Below, one piece after another: positions 43,992 to 51,694 of a stretch of 64,000 nt of DNA. This DNA comes from Streptomyces sp. SID12501 (GTDB lineage Bacteria; Actinomycetota; Actinomycetes; Streptomycetales; Streptomycetaceae), in NCBI RefSeq assembly GCF_010550245.1, contig NZ_JAAGLU010000007.1, positions 62,001 through 126,000 of the forward strand. The letters run 5' to 3'. Both the position numbers and the translations under genes were made by a program. Numbering within the stretch: the stretch's first letter is position 1; every line of letters starts with the position of its first letter. The notes beneath the pieces are model-generated. The model saw only the letters and a list, made by a program, of their open reading frames with translations, made no database searches and was not told the origin of the DNA.

Positions 43992-45073
43992 ACGCATCAC
44001 GACGTAGGGTCCTCGCCACCAGCACTGCTGCTCTGACCCTCGCGATCAGCGCTGTCGTTCTCACGGCCCCCGCCTCTATGGCAGAACCGGTGGATTACGG
44101 CCAGGGCGGCGACGCGAAGGAAGAGGGCGGCAGCGACAGCACAGGCATCTACGCCGCCGCCAAGATCCAGTACTCCGGTTCCGTCGCCGCGGGCGGCAGC
44201 ACCGGCAACGTGACGTCGGCCGACGTCAACTGGACGCCCCCAGCCTGCTGGTACGCCCCCTACCTCGGCGCCAAGGACTTCAAGGCGAAGATGTCCAAGA
44301 GCATCGAGGAGTCGTTGAACACGCCCGGCATGGGCGGCACCGCAGGCGCGGCAATCAGCGAGGTGCAGCGCCACTACGAGGACGACTACGGCTGGACCGA
44401 CACCCCCGGCTACAAGGACTACAACGTCGACAAGGACGGCGACGGGATGTTCTGGGCCGGTGTCGAGAACCCCAACGAGCCGGATGCTCTCAAGCGGATG
44501 TCCTGCACCGACCTCCCCTTCTGGGTCGACAACGGCGAAGCCCCGCCGCCCCAGTACGAACAGGCCATCAGCCCGGAGATACTCGCCGGCCTCGCCTACC
44601 AGCACATGCAGCTTCCCGGCACCAAGGTCACCCTCGCGCCCGCCGCCAACACCAAGGTGAACCTGCCGACTTGGGCCTGGCTCGACGGAGCCGTCTTCGG
44701 CGAGGTCCAGGCGACGGCGGCCCTCAACGTCCCCGGCTTCAACATCCAGGCCACGACCACCGCCAAGCCGGTGTCCCTCAAGCTGGAGCCGGGCACCGAG
44801 GACGCCGAGACCTACCCGGCCTCCGGCGAGTGCGTCATCAACGCCGACGGCTCCATCGGCGAGCCCTACGCCACGGGCAAGTCCAGTCAGAGTCCGCCGT
44901 GCGGGATCAAGTACCTCCGCTCCTCGGGCGACGGCACCTACAACCTCAGGGCGACCATCACCTGGGACATCGCCTGGACCGGCACCGGCGGCGCGGGCGG
45001 CGACCTGCCCAACGGCACGTTCGGCAGCGAACAGGCAATCACCGTCCAGGAGATCCAGGCCGTCAATCGCTGA
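43988..45073 (+). CDS. Secreted protein of the type VII-linked cassette
   Basis: A 361-residue exported protein. The N-terminus has SRRRVLATSTA and a hydrophobic core with a cleavage site after TAPASMA. The mature part is rich in Gly, Ala and Trp without recognised domains and has several cysteines (PPACWY, RMSCTDLP, SGECVIN, SPPCGIK) that could form disulfides. GTG 43988 was preferred over GTG 43982 because it overlaps the upstream stop and has a better-placed GGAG. I do not know its function. Confidence 0.65.
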   Translation: MNASRRRVLATSTAALTLAISAVVLTAPASMAEPVDYGQGGDAKEEGGSDSTGIYAAAKIQYSGSVAAGGSTGNVTSADVNWTPPACWYAPYLGAKDFKAKMSKSIEESLNTPGMGGTAGAAISEVQRHYEDDYGWTDTPGYKDYNVDKDGDGMFWAGVENPNEPDALKRMSCTDLPFWVDNGEAPPPQYEQAISPEILAGLAYQHMQLPGTKVTLAPAANTKVNLPTWAWLDGAVFGEVQATAALNVPGFNIQATTTAKPVSLKLEPGTEDAETYPASGECVINADGSIGEPYATGKSSQSPPCGIKYLRSSGDGTYNLRATITWDIAWTGTGGAGGDLPNGTFGSEQAITVQEIQAVNR

Positions 45074-45111
45074 TTTCAGTGCGCCAGACCGAACTTAAAC
45101 GGGGGACCTTT

Positions 45112-45423
45112 ATGGCCGACAGAACCAGAGCTGACCTTGACCTGATCAGGGACTGCTCAGATTCCTTGTACAGGATCCATCGCGAGTTCAAGGACAACGG
45201 CAACCCTGCCGACGACTATGACAAAGCACTCGGGAGCGACAAGCTCCGCGACGTCTTCGACGAGTTCTCCGATACCTGGAAGAAGACTCGCAAGAAAATG
45301 ATGGAGGACATCGAAAATCTGGCAAAGTACACCAAGACCGCCGCCGATACGTACGACACCGTCGACGGGGAACTCGCCAAGGCCCTTCGGGACTCCCGCA
45401 AGCAAGCCAAGGGGAAGAAATGA
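45112..45423 (+). CDS. Small helical WXG100-like protein
   Basis: A 103-residue, lysine- and aspartate-rich protein of two long helices, with FSDTWKKTRKKMMED near the turn and a basic C-terminus. Size and pattern fit the WXG100/ESX superfamily though the glycine of W-x-G is not kept. Its last codon overlaps the next start (ATGA), so it is co-made with a larger partner sharing the N-terminal domain of the RHS toxin; in type VII systems such small helical proteins are targeting chaperones for LXG-type proteins. Confidence 0.65.
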   Translation: MADRTRADLDLIRDCSDSLYRIHREFKDNGNPADDYDKALGSDKLRDVFDEFSDTWKKTRKKMMEDIENLAKYTKTAADTYDTVDGELAKALRDSRKQAKGKK

Positions 45424-46628
45424 GTTCGCGTCCGCGGGACTGGGAACCGCTGCACGACGGAGACCCCATACCCGGTGATCCCTACGAAGTCGCGCGGCTC
45501 GGCAAGCAGTTGCGCAAGATGGCCGACGAGATCGACAAGCAGGCCGAAAACATCAAGGCACTCGCGTCGGTCGAGAGCTGGGACAGCGATGCCGGCCGGG
45601 CGTTCCACGAGATAGCCGACGGCACGTCAGGGCGGTTGAAGCGTTCCTTCGAGCGTTACGACGAGGCGGCCAAGGCCCTCGGGACCAAGGTCGTCGACGG
45701 AGGCGGCGAATCCTCCGAGTACGCGAGTGAACTCAACCGAGCACAGCAGGTCGCGGACAAGGCTCTGCAGAAGTACCGGGACGCGGAGACCGACCTCAAG
45801 GGTGCCACCGGTGATCTCAAACAGTACGAAGGCACGCTTCCGAGCCGTGACGACGTCACGGACCGCACTCGGCTTGCGAAGAAGCGCGACGCCTCGATGG
45901 ATGTCATTCGCGACTGTCACAGCGAAATCGGGCGAGCGAAAATCATTCGCGATGATGCCGCGAGCGCTGCCGCGAAACACATCAAGAACATCGTCCACCA
46001 CGACGGCGTCCACGACCCCGGCGGAATCATGAATTTCATGGCGGACTGGGCAGACAGACTTTCCAACCTGTCGGCTATTTTCTCTATTCTGGCCGTGATC
46101 TGCATGTTTGTTCCTCCTCTCCAGGCGCTGGCACCGATCTTCGCGCTCTTGGCCGTCGCCACCAGTGCCCTCGCACTTGCCGGGCACGCCTACGACATGA
46201 CGGCGCGCGGCGGAAAATTCAGTGCGTCCAAGCTCTTCTTCGACACGCTGGGGGTCATGCCAGGACTCGGCGCGCTGAAGGGTTTCCGGGCCATCAAGGG
46301 GCTCAAGGGGTTGTCCAAGCTGCGGGGAATCGGCTTCAGTGGCGGTGCGGCGCTCGAAGGCGTGGGCTTCAAATTCTTCAACGGGATCGCCGTCACCGCG
46401 GTGAACAAGATCCTGGTCAAGGCTGGAAAATCACCCATCGCGGGAGAGAAGATCACTGCGGGCATCAAGACCGGCAGCTTCGTCAGCGCCATGGTGAAGG
46501 TCTTCTCCGGGCACAACGGAAAGGCAACCGGCGACCCTGGTGACCTGCCGAAGGCGACCCCGAGCCCGTCTCCTCAGCCGGCTCCCACGCCTCCGTCTGC
46601 GCCGTTCCACACCGCCCTGGCCCAGTAG
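45420..46628 (+). CDS. LXG/WXG-type secreted protein without a toxin tip
   Basis: A 402-residue protein whose first ~200 residues are helical and align with the RHS toxin's N-terminus: both open RPxDWxxL and GDPxxV, and share an alternating coiled coil (ASELNRAQQVADKALQKYRDAE). Then come two hydrophobic helices (about 217-260), a Gly/Lys-rich basic segment (GALKGFRAIKGLKGLSKLRG) much like the toxin's region after its membrane part, and a Pro/Ser tail (SPSPQPAPTPPSAP). The RHS shell and nuclease are missing. It could be a toxin-less delivery module, structural subunit or decoy. Confidence 0.65.
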   Translation: MSSRPRDWEPLHDGDPIPGDPYEVARLGKQLRKMADEIDKQAENIKALASVESWDSDAGRAFHEIADGTSGRLKRSFERYDEAAKALGTKVVDGGGESSEYASELNRAQQVADKALQKYRDAETDLKGATGDLKQYEGTLPSRDDVTDRTRLAKKRDASMDVIRDCHSEIGRAKIIRDDAASAAAKHIKNIVHHDGVHDPGGIMNFMADWADRLSNLSAIFSILAVICMFVPPLQALAPIFALLAVATSALALAGHAYDMTARGGKFSASKLFFDTLGVMPGLGALKGFRAIKGLKGLSKLRGIGFSGGAALEGVGFKFFNGIAVTAVNKILVKAGKSPIAGEKITAGIKTGSFVSAMVKVFSGHNGKATGDPGDLPKATPSPSPQPAPTPPSAPFHTALAQ

Positions 46629-46660
46629 TACCCGATCCGTCACAAAGGAGCGCGTCACAG

Positions 46661-47239
46661 ATGTCGGACGAAGACCGCGAGCCCGGCCCCGGTGAGTACC
46701 GAGCTCGGGGCAGCATCATCAGGAAAATGGTTCCGGGCGAGGTACTGGCTTCAGTACCTGCCGCGCGGGAGGTGGCCGAGGCGGAGGGTCGTCGGCTTCA
46801 CTTCGATTTCCTCGACGACGAAGCCGTACTGAAGCTGCTTCGCCTCCGTTTTCTCGACGAGGCCAGGCTGCACAGCGCCGGAATGAAGTTGGGTGTTCCG
46901 TCCGCACTGGCCCTTGTCGGACTTTTCCTCTACTGGGGCGGCTATGTCCAGTACTGGGAATCGTCGAAGTCTCAGACGCTCTACTACGCGGCGGCCGGGG
47001 GCGTGGTCGCCCTTATCGTCCTTCTCTACGTCATCACCCTGACCCGGCACTGGGGAAGCCACCCTCGCCAGAAGGTCCGGGCCCGGGCGGCTGCCTACCG
47101 GAAGTTCGCCCATGCCGCCGCCGGTGGCGGCGCCGACCTTCCGGGTTTCTACCCGCACTACGGCCCGTATCCTTTCGCCGCCAATTTCCACGCCGACGCC
47201 GAGGATCTCGAACTGCCCAGCGAGGCAGATACCCGATGA
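46661..47239 (+). CDS. Two-helix membrane protein of the cassette
   Basis: A 192-residue protein with cytosolic basic/acidic ends and two membrane helices (about 78-98 GVPSALALVGLFLYWGGYV and 107-128 LYYAAAGGVVALIVLLYVI). It has the good site AAAGGAG before ATG 46661 and a 4-bp overlap with the next gene. No recognised family. It may anchor the soluble cassette proteins at the membrane. Confidence 0.6.
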   Translation: MSDEDREPGPGEYRARGSIIRKMVPGEVLASVPAAREVAEAEGRRLHFDFLDDEAVLKLLRLRFLDEARLHSAGMKLGVPSALALVGLFLYWGGYVQYWESSKSQTLYYAAAGGVVALIVLLYVITLTRHWGSHPRQKVRARAAAYRKFAHAAAGGGADLPGFYPHYGPYPFAANFHADAEDLELPSEADTR

Positions 47240-47907
47240 GCACAGTCACGCCGGAGAGCGCGGTCACCGCCGTCGTGGACGGTGAGGCCGTCCACGTCCG
47301 CTGGATCATGCCCGAGGGCTTCTTCGAGCTACCCATGGACGTGGAGTCGGTCGATGAACTCGCCGACGAGCTAATCGAGTTGGCGAAGCAGGTGATGCCC
47401 AAGGGCACACCCGACATGCAGTACCAGTGGGCCACCCTGTGCGCCGGTAACTACGACGCCTTCATCGAAGGGGGCGTGCAGTACTCCGGCTTCGTCGTCA
47501 CAGAGGTCGAGGGAACCCGCTGCACAGCCACGGTGCATATATCCATCACCGACATCGCGGAGGAGGCCCGGTTCGACCCGGTCCGCGCCACTGCAGGTGC
47601 TTTGAGCGAGCTTGGTCAGGGCGAGGTGGCCGAGATCAGCCTGCCCTGCGGCCCGGCCGTGTCGTGCATCGGCGCCCGGCAAGTGACCATCGACGCGTCC
47701 CTCGCACCGTCAGGTCAAGCGGAGCCCTTCTGGACGTCGTTCATCCAGGTGCACGTGCCGCTGCCCAACGGCACGGTCGTCGTGCTGGAGATGGTGACGC
47801 CGTCCCAGGAAGGCTGGGATGTCTTCTCGTCCATGTTCGCGGGCGTCCTCAAGAGCCTGAGCATTTTCGACGACCAGGGCAATCTCCTGGGACCTTCACG
47901 TGACTGA
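47236..47907 (+). CDS. Hypothetical protein, Mog1/PsbP-like build (first)
   Basis: A 223-residue protein of unknown function. It opens with VDGEAVHVRWIMPEGFFELP and closes with IQVHVPLPNGTVVVLEMVTP followed by a helix and strand KSLSIF; the same closing pattern occurs in the 25737 and 47900 products, so I see a small paralogous family. It overlaps upstream and downstream neighbours (4 and 8 bp). No signal peptide. Confidence 0.6.
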   Translation: MSTVTPESAVTAVVDGEAVHVRWIMPEGFFELPMDVESVDELADELIELAKQVMPKGTPDMQYQWATLCAGNYDAFIEGGVQYSGFVVTEVEGTRCTATVHISITDIAEEARFDPVRATAGALSELGQGEVAEISLPCGPAVSCIGARQVTIDASLAPSGQAEPFWTSFIQVHVPLPNGTVVVLEMVTPSQEGWDVFSSMFAGVLKSLSIFDDQGNLLGPSRD

Positions 47908-48454
47908 GCCGATACACCCGGAAGCACCCGAGGACTACCAACTCCTCGTGCCCCGCGACTGGTTCCGAATCGACCTCACGCTCGACCGCTGGCGTGCCCA
48001 ACTCAAAATGTTCGTCGACCAGCAGGCCACTCGCCGGCCGATGCCCGCCGAAGCAAAGCAGGAACTCTGGACAACCCTGCGCAACACGGCGGAGAGCGGT
48101 GTCGCGCAGGGGGCCCTGGAACTCTTCCTGCGTACCGAATCCGCTGGCGGCGTGGCCACCCCTGCCACACTACTGATCTCCCTGTTGCCGATGCGGGGGC
48201 CCTTGAACGCACCACCGAAGGAGCTCGCCGAGGCACTTTCGGCTCGCCGGGAAACCGTCGCAGACGTGTCCGTGGTACCTCTTCCCGCCGGAGAAACGGT
48301 TCGTGTCGCCACAACAACGACACTGGATCTCTACGTCCAGATGCCAGGGGAGGCTGGGTATCTACTTCTCGCCTTCACCGTTCCGCTGAGTGGGATCGGT
48401 AGCCCTCTTGGTGAGCTGTGCGAGGCAATCTCTGGCTCCCTGCGGTGGGTGTGA
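47900..48454 (+). CDS. Hypothetical protein, Mog1/PsbP-like build (second)
   Basis: A 184-residue protein starting at GTG 47900, inside the end of the previous gene. LLVPRDWFRIDLTLDRW matches the VPxxW opening of the 25737 product, and the end (VQMPGEAGYLLLAFTVPLSG, then ISGSLRWV) matches its last strands. Last gene of the cassette; a convergent DUF397 gene follows. Function unknown. Confidence 0.6.
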   Translation: MTEPIHPEAPEDYQLLVPRDWFRIDLTLDRWRAQLKMFVDQQATRRPMPAEAKQELWTTLRNTAESGVAQGALELFLRTESAGGVATPATLLISLLPMRGPLNAPPKELAEALSARRETVADVSVVPLPAGETVRVATTTTLDLYVQMPGEAGYLLLAFTVPLSGIGSPLGELCEAISGSLRWV

Positions 48455-48504
48455 AGGGACAACCCGAGGGCCCGAGAGCCTCACTCGTATCAGGCAGGTC
48501 GCGG

Positions 48505-48720
48505 TCAGGCAGCTGTACGTGAACTGTCGGCCTTGAGCACCTCGACGAACGCCGTGAAGGCTCCGAGGCGGAAGGTGAGTGTGACGTCGGCCGGGGCTTT
48601 TGAGTCGCGTATGGCCACCCGGGTGGGCAGGGGGGCTATCTCCACACAGTTGTTGCCGTCGGCGCCGCCGGAGTAAGACGACTTCTGCCAGTTGTCGGGA
48701 GTGGTCACTGCGCGCCTCAC
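48505..48720 (-). CDS. DUF397 protein, copy B
   Basis: A 71-residue DUF397 protein: NWQKSSYSGGADGNNCVEIA, VAIRDSKAP and FVEVLKAD follow the family pattern. Its start overlaps the stop of the XRE regulator by 4 bp, closer coupling than in copy A. Confidence 0.92.
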   Translation of the reverse strand: MRRAVTTPDNWQKSSYSGGADGNNCVEIAPLPTRVAIRDSKAPADVTLTFRLGAFTAFVEVLKADSSRTAA

Positions 48721-49568
48721 AGTTCCTTCGCCAGCCTGCGGATGAAGTCACGCGAACGTGCGGGCTCGAGTGACACCGCCTCCACCTTACGGAAGAGCGT
48801 TCGAAAGGCGCCGAGTTGGGCCGTGGAGTCGATGAAGGCCGTTCCGTGGGCGGTGTCACGAAGCGCAGTATCCAATTTGGGTACGACGCCACCCGCGTAC
48901 GTCATGGTGCTCCAGGCTCCGCCGAAGTCGTCCAGGTCAAAGGGGACGACGCGCACGGTGATGTGGTCCGCTTCCGAGAGCTCAAGGATGCTGGTGAGCT
49001 GGGCTCGCGAGGCGGCGCGGTCGCTGACCCTGATACGCAGAGCGGCCTCATGGATCACGGCTTCGTACGGGATGGCGGTTGGACCCGTGATGATCGCTTT
49101 GCGCTCCATGCGATGGCTGACGCGCAACGCGAGATCGCTGTCGAGGAGTTCGGGGACACGGTACGAGAAGACACCGCGAGCGTAGTCCTCCGTCTGAAAG
49201 AGGCCGGGGACGTGCAGGAACTCGATGTCGAAACGGTACGTCGCGTGGTGTTCCAGCTCGGCGATGTCCAGAAATGAAACCGGCAGCAGTCCCTGATACC
49301 TCTCCCACCAACCACGTGTCCGGTCAGTCGCCATCTCCACCAGCGCCTCCGTCAACTCCTCGTCCGTGCAGACGTAGTTGGCGGCAAGGCGGCGAACGGT
49401 GTCCTCGCTCATGCCCACGACCCCGGACTCGATCTGACTCAACCGCGCCGAGTCCGTTCCCAGGGCTGCAGCGGCCTCGCGCCCCTTGAGCCCCGCGGCT
49501 TCGCGCAGTTTCTGCAGCTCAGCGCCGAGGCGCATCTGACGCGCGGTGGGTTGCCGCCTCCTTGCCAT
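48717..49568 (-). CDS. XRE-family regulator with DUF5753 domain, copy B
   Basis: A 283-residue regulator, the same length as the 22806 paralogue, with the helix-turn-helix (RLGAELQKLREAAGLKGREAA, ARLSQIESGVVG) and the DUF5753 region (VPGLFQTEDYARGVF, SILELSEADHITVRVVPF, FIRRLAKEL). Identity to copy A is clearly lower (about half the residues by eye) than between the two ATPases. The start ATG 49568 is followed by MARRRQPTARQ, similar to the copy A opening. Divergent from ATPase copy B. Confidence 0.9.
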   Translation of the reverse strand: MARRRQPTARQMRLGAELQKLREAAGLKGREAAAALGTDSARLSQIESGVVGMSEDTVRRLAANYVCTDEELTEALVEMATDRTRGWWERYQGLLPVSFLDIAELEHHATYRFDIEFLHVPGLFQTEDYARGVFSYRVPELLDSDLALRVSHRMERKAIITGPTAIPYEAVIHEAALRIRVSDRAASRAQLTSILELSEADHITVRVVPFDLDDFGGAWSTMTYAGGVVPKLDTALRDTAHGTAFIDSTAQLGAFRTLFRKVEAVSLEPARSRDFIRRLAKEL

Positions 49569-49663
49569 GGGGGCTCTCCTCGTTTCAACGGCCCTGGACG
49601 GTGACTTCGTTCGAGGGCAGATTACGACAACGAGTTGCGCGAGACCAATTTTGGTCTCTACTG

Positions 49664-50255
49664 TCGGTGACGCAACGCACACACCGCGGAACCCGGGACC
49701 TCCGGAAGCGCACCGCTCCGTCCTGCCACGACGGCTGCGGCATGCCACCACCCGGCAACCGTCAACCTCTCCCCAACTCCCCTCCCCACCAACGGAGTTA
49801 ACGCATGCCCGAAATCGAGGGAACTGACCCCTCCGAGCCCGAACCCTGGGAGTACGTCCTCCACATCCCCCACGACCTCCGCGCCGTCACCGTCTGCCGC
49901 CGCACCGTCCGACTCATCCTCACGATGCACGGCCTGATCCGCCTCACCGACATCGCCGAACTCCTCGCCACCGAGCTGGTCAGCAACGCCGTACGCCACA
50001 CCAAAGGCCCCGTCGCCCTACGCCTACGGATGCGGGACGGTTTCCTGCGCGTCGGAGCCTGGGACGCCGACCCCGAACCACCCCAACCACCCCTCTCCGC
50101 AGAAGCGTTGACGCAACTCACGTATCTGGAGGAAGGGCGAGGCCTGGCCCTGGTCAGTTCCTGCGCCGATCTGTGGGGCTGGCAGCCGCTGAGCAGAAGC
50201 GGCATCAAGGGCAAGTACGTATGGGGTGACCTCGTCGCCGCCTAGCGCGTTGATC
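49664..50255 (+). repeat. Copy B of the ~590-bp inverted duplication
   Basis: Mirror image of 22120-22710. It includes the ATPase copy B gene, ~140 bp of upstream sequence, and the 15 bases after the stop (to GTTGATC), beyond which the two copies differ. Confidence 0.85.
49805..50245 (+). CDS. Anti-sigma-type ATP-binding protein (HATPase_c), copy B
   Basis: A 146-residue GHKL ATP-binding protein with LATELVSNAVRHTKGP as N box and EEGRGLALVSSCADLWG. It differs from copy A at about nine residues, most of them conservative (such as Ile/Val, Leu/Met). It presumably has the same partner class, a sigma or regulator switch. Divergent from the XRE copy B, so each ATPase sits in the same relative place within its module. 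Confidence 0.9.
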   Translation: MPEIEGTDPSEPEPWEYVLHIPHDLRAVTVCRRTVRLILTMHGLIRLTDIAELLATELVSNAVRHTKGPVALRLRMRDGFLRVGAWDADPEPPQPPLSAEALTQLTYLEEGRGLALVSSCADLWGWQPLSRSGIKGKYVWGDLVAA

Positions 50256-50264
50256 GCGGACACG

Positions 50265-50945
50265 TCAGCCCCGCTCATCGCCCGTGGCGTCATACTCCCG
50301 GTCCCACCGGCTCTGCCGTACGCCGCCCCACGTACCCATCGCCACGGCCGCCACGATGAGATACGTGAGCAGTTCCCCGTACGAGATCGTGTCCACGGCA
50401 TCGACCGGTCGGGCGACGCCTTCCGGGTCGTAGCGAACACGCAGTGTGTCCCCTTCCGACACCGACTCCCTGCAGCCGTCCTCCTCCGAAAGCGAAGGCC
50501 AGATCGCACGCCCGGTGGATGCCCGCACCAAGCACTTGTCGGTCCTGCCCTCTTCCTTGTGCACCACCACGGCCTCGGTCCACCGCCCGCGATCCGCCAG
50601 ACCGGCCTGATCGCCGGCCTGTTTACCGAACGTGCCCAGCGCCACCCCCGCGACAACGGGCACGATGAACTGCCAAGAGACCTTTCGCCGCTTGAGCGGA
50701 ACCCGGCGCAGCCACAGCACAGGTACCAACACCGTCGCGAGCGGCAGCACGATCCAGGCAAGCAACAGTGCCGCGCCGCCGAAAGGGTTCGGCAGAGGTG
50801 CTGCGGGGACAAGCCAGGCCAGTTCTGCGGAGCCGCCGGCGCACGCGAGGGCGCAGAGCGACCAGCGGATCATCGCCATCCGCCGCCAGGAAACCTCATC
50901 CGCCCACCCTGGCCGTACGTCAGCCTGGGACGACTTCGCTGCCAT
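50265..50945 (-). CDS. Membrane protein, DUF3592-like
   Basis: A 226-residue protein with about four membrane helices. Helices near 24-44, 50-70 and 85-105 come before an external or cytosolic beta domain (TEAVVVHKEEGRTDKCLVRA, DTLRVRYDPEGVARPVDAVD), which has the look of DUF3592-type modules, and a last helix. Start ATG 50945 is preceded by GGGA and a run of eight A. Convergent with ATPase copy B; role unknown. Confidence 0.6.
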   Translation of the reverse strand: MAAKSSQADVRPGWADEVSWRRMAMIRWSLCALACAGGSAELAWLVPAAPLPNPFGGAALLLAWIVLPLATVLVPVLWLRRVPLKRRKVSWQFIVPVVAGVALGTFGKQAGDQAGLADRGRWTEAVVVHKEEGRTDKCLVRASTGRAIWPSLSEEDGCRESVSEGDTLRVRYDPEGVARPVDAVDTISYGELLTYLIVAAVAMGTWGGVRQSRWDREYDATGDERG

Positions 50946-51100
50946 TTTTTTTCCCGCACTTTCCGGGCGGCGCCCGCCCGGTGCGTACAGCATCCGCTGC
51001 CGCACCAAGCGGGCGCCTCGCAGGCACTGCCGCTGAACTACGTCTCTGTACCGAGCCTTTGTACCGAGTCTCCGTACAGCACCTCTGAACTGCGCTTCGG

Positions 51101-51400
51101 CTACCTCTTCGCCGACTTGGCCAGTTCCTCGTCGATCTGCTCGAACTTGTCCGCGGCCATGGTCAGGTAGTCGCCCATGCCGTCCAGACCGTCCAGCGTG
51201 TCCTTCGCGCCGCGGGTGAACTCCTCGAAGTTCTCGTCGAAGGCCTTCGACGAGCTCTTCGTGACGTAGCCGGACTCGACCAGGTTCGCGATGTACTTGC
51301 GCAGGCCGTCCAGCTTCTCCTGGAGCTTTTCCTTCTCCTTCACGACATGCTTGGCAGCATCCCGCATGTCCTGATATGTGACATCAAGGTCCTTGGCCAT
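51101..51400 (-). CDS. WXG100-family (EsxA-like) protein
   Basis: A 99-residue helical hairpin protein: LDVTYQDMRDAAKHVVKEKEKL, the turn LVESGYVTKSSSKAFDENFEEF, and GLDGMGDYLTMAADKFEQIDEEL. In actinobacterial WXG100 proteins of this subgroup GYVT/GFVT replaces the W-x-G at the turn, and a Y-x3-[DE]-like end is seen in QIDEELA. It is a probable secreted substrate or chaperone of the type VII ATPase encoded divergently 294 bp away. Confidence 0.85.
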   Translation of the reverse strand: MAKDLDVTYQDMRDAAKHVVKEKEKLQEKLDGLRKYIANLVESGYVTKSSSKAFDENFEEFTRGAKDTLDGLDGMGDYLTMAADKFEQIDEELAKSAKR

Positions 51401-51694
51401 GAAGCTGCTCCCTCGTCAAAGTGCCGCAGGGCCAACCCCCGTGGCTTCCCTGATCCAACTCGCTGTTCCAACTTGCTGTTCCAACTCGCTGAGGCAGCAG
51501 CTTACGGGTGTGGCGCGAGGGGAGACATCCCGGTTCTGGAACAGAACTGTTCAACACCGTTCCGTCACCGATTCACCATAGGGAAGAGCCCCGGGCCCAC
51601 CCGTTGCCCTTCTGTCACAGGGAGCGGATATCGTCGCTCTGTACGGTGGCCGGCGTTGTGGAAGCGGCCACGGGGGCCGTTGGGGAGGACAACC
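51401..51694. promoter_or_regulatory. Divergent promoter region between WXG100 and eccC-like genes
   Basis: Contains no convincing gene. A 13-bp unit (A/T)TCCAACT(C/T)GCTG is repeated three times head to tail at 51453-51491, with only one internal difference, about 55-90 bp upstream of the WXG100 start. A purine-rich ribosome site GGGGAGGA lies before the ATPase GTG. Confidence 0.55.
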
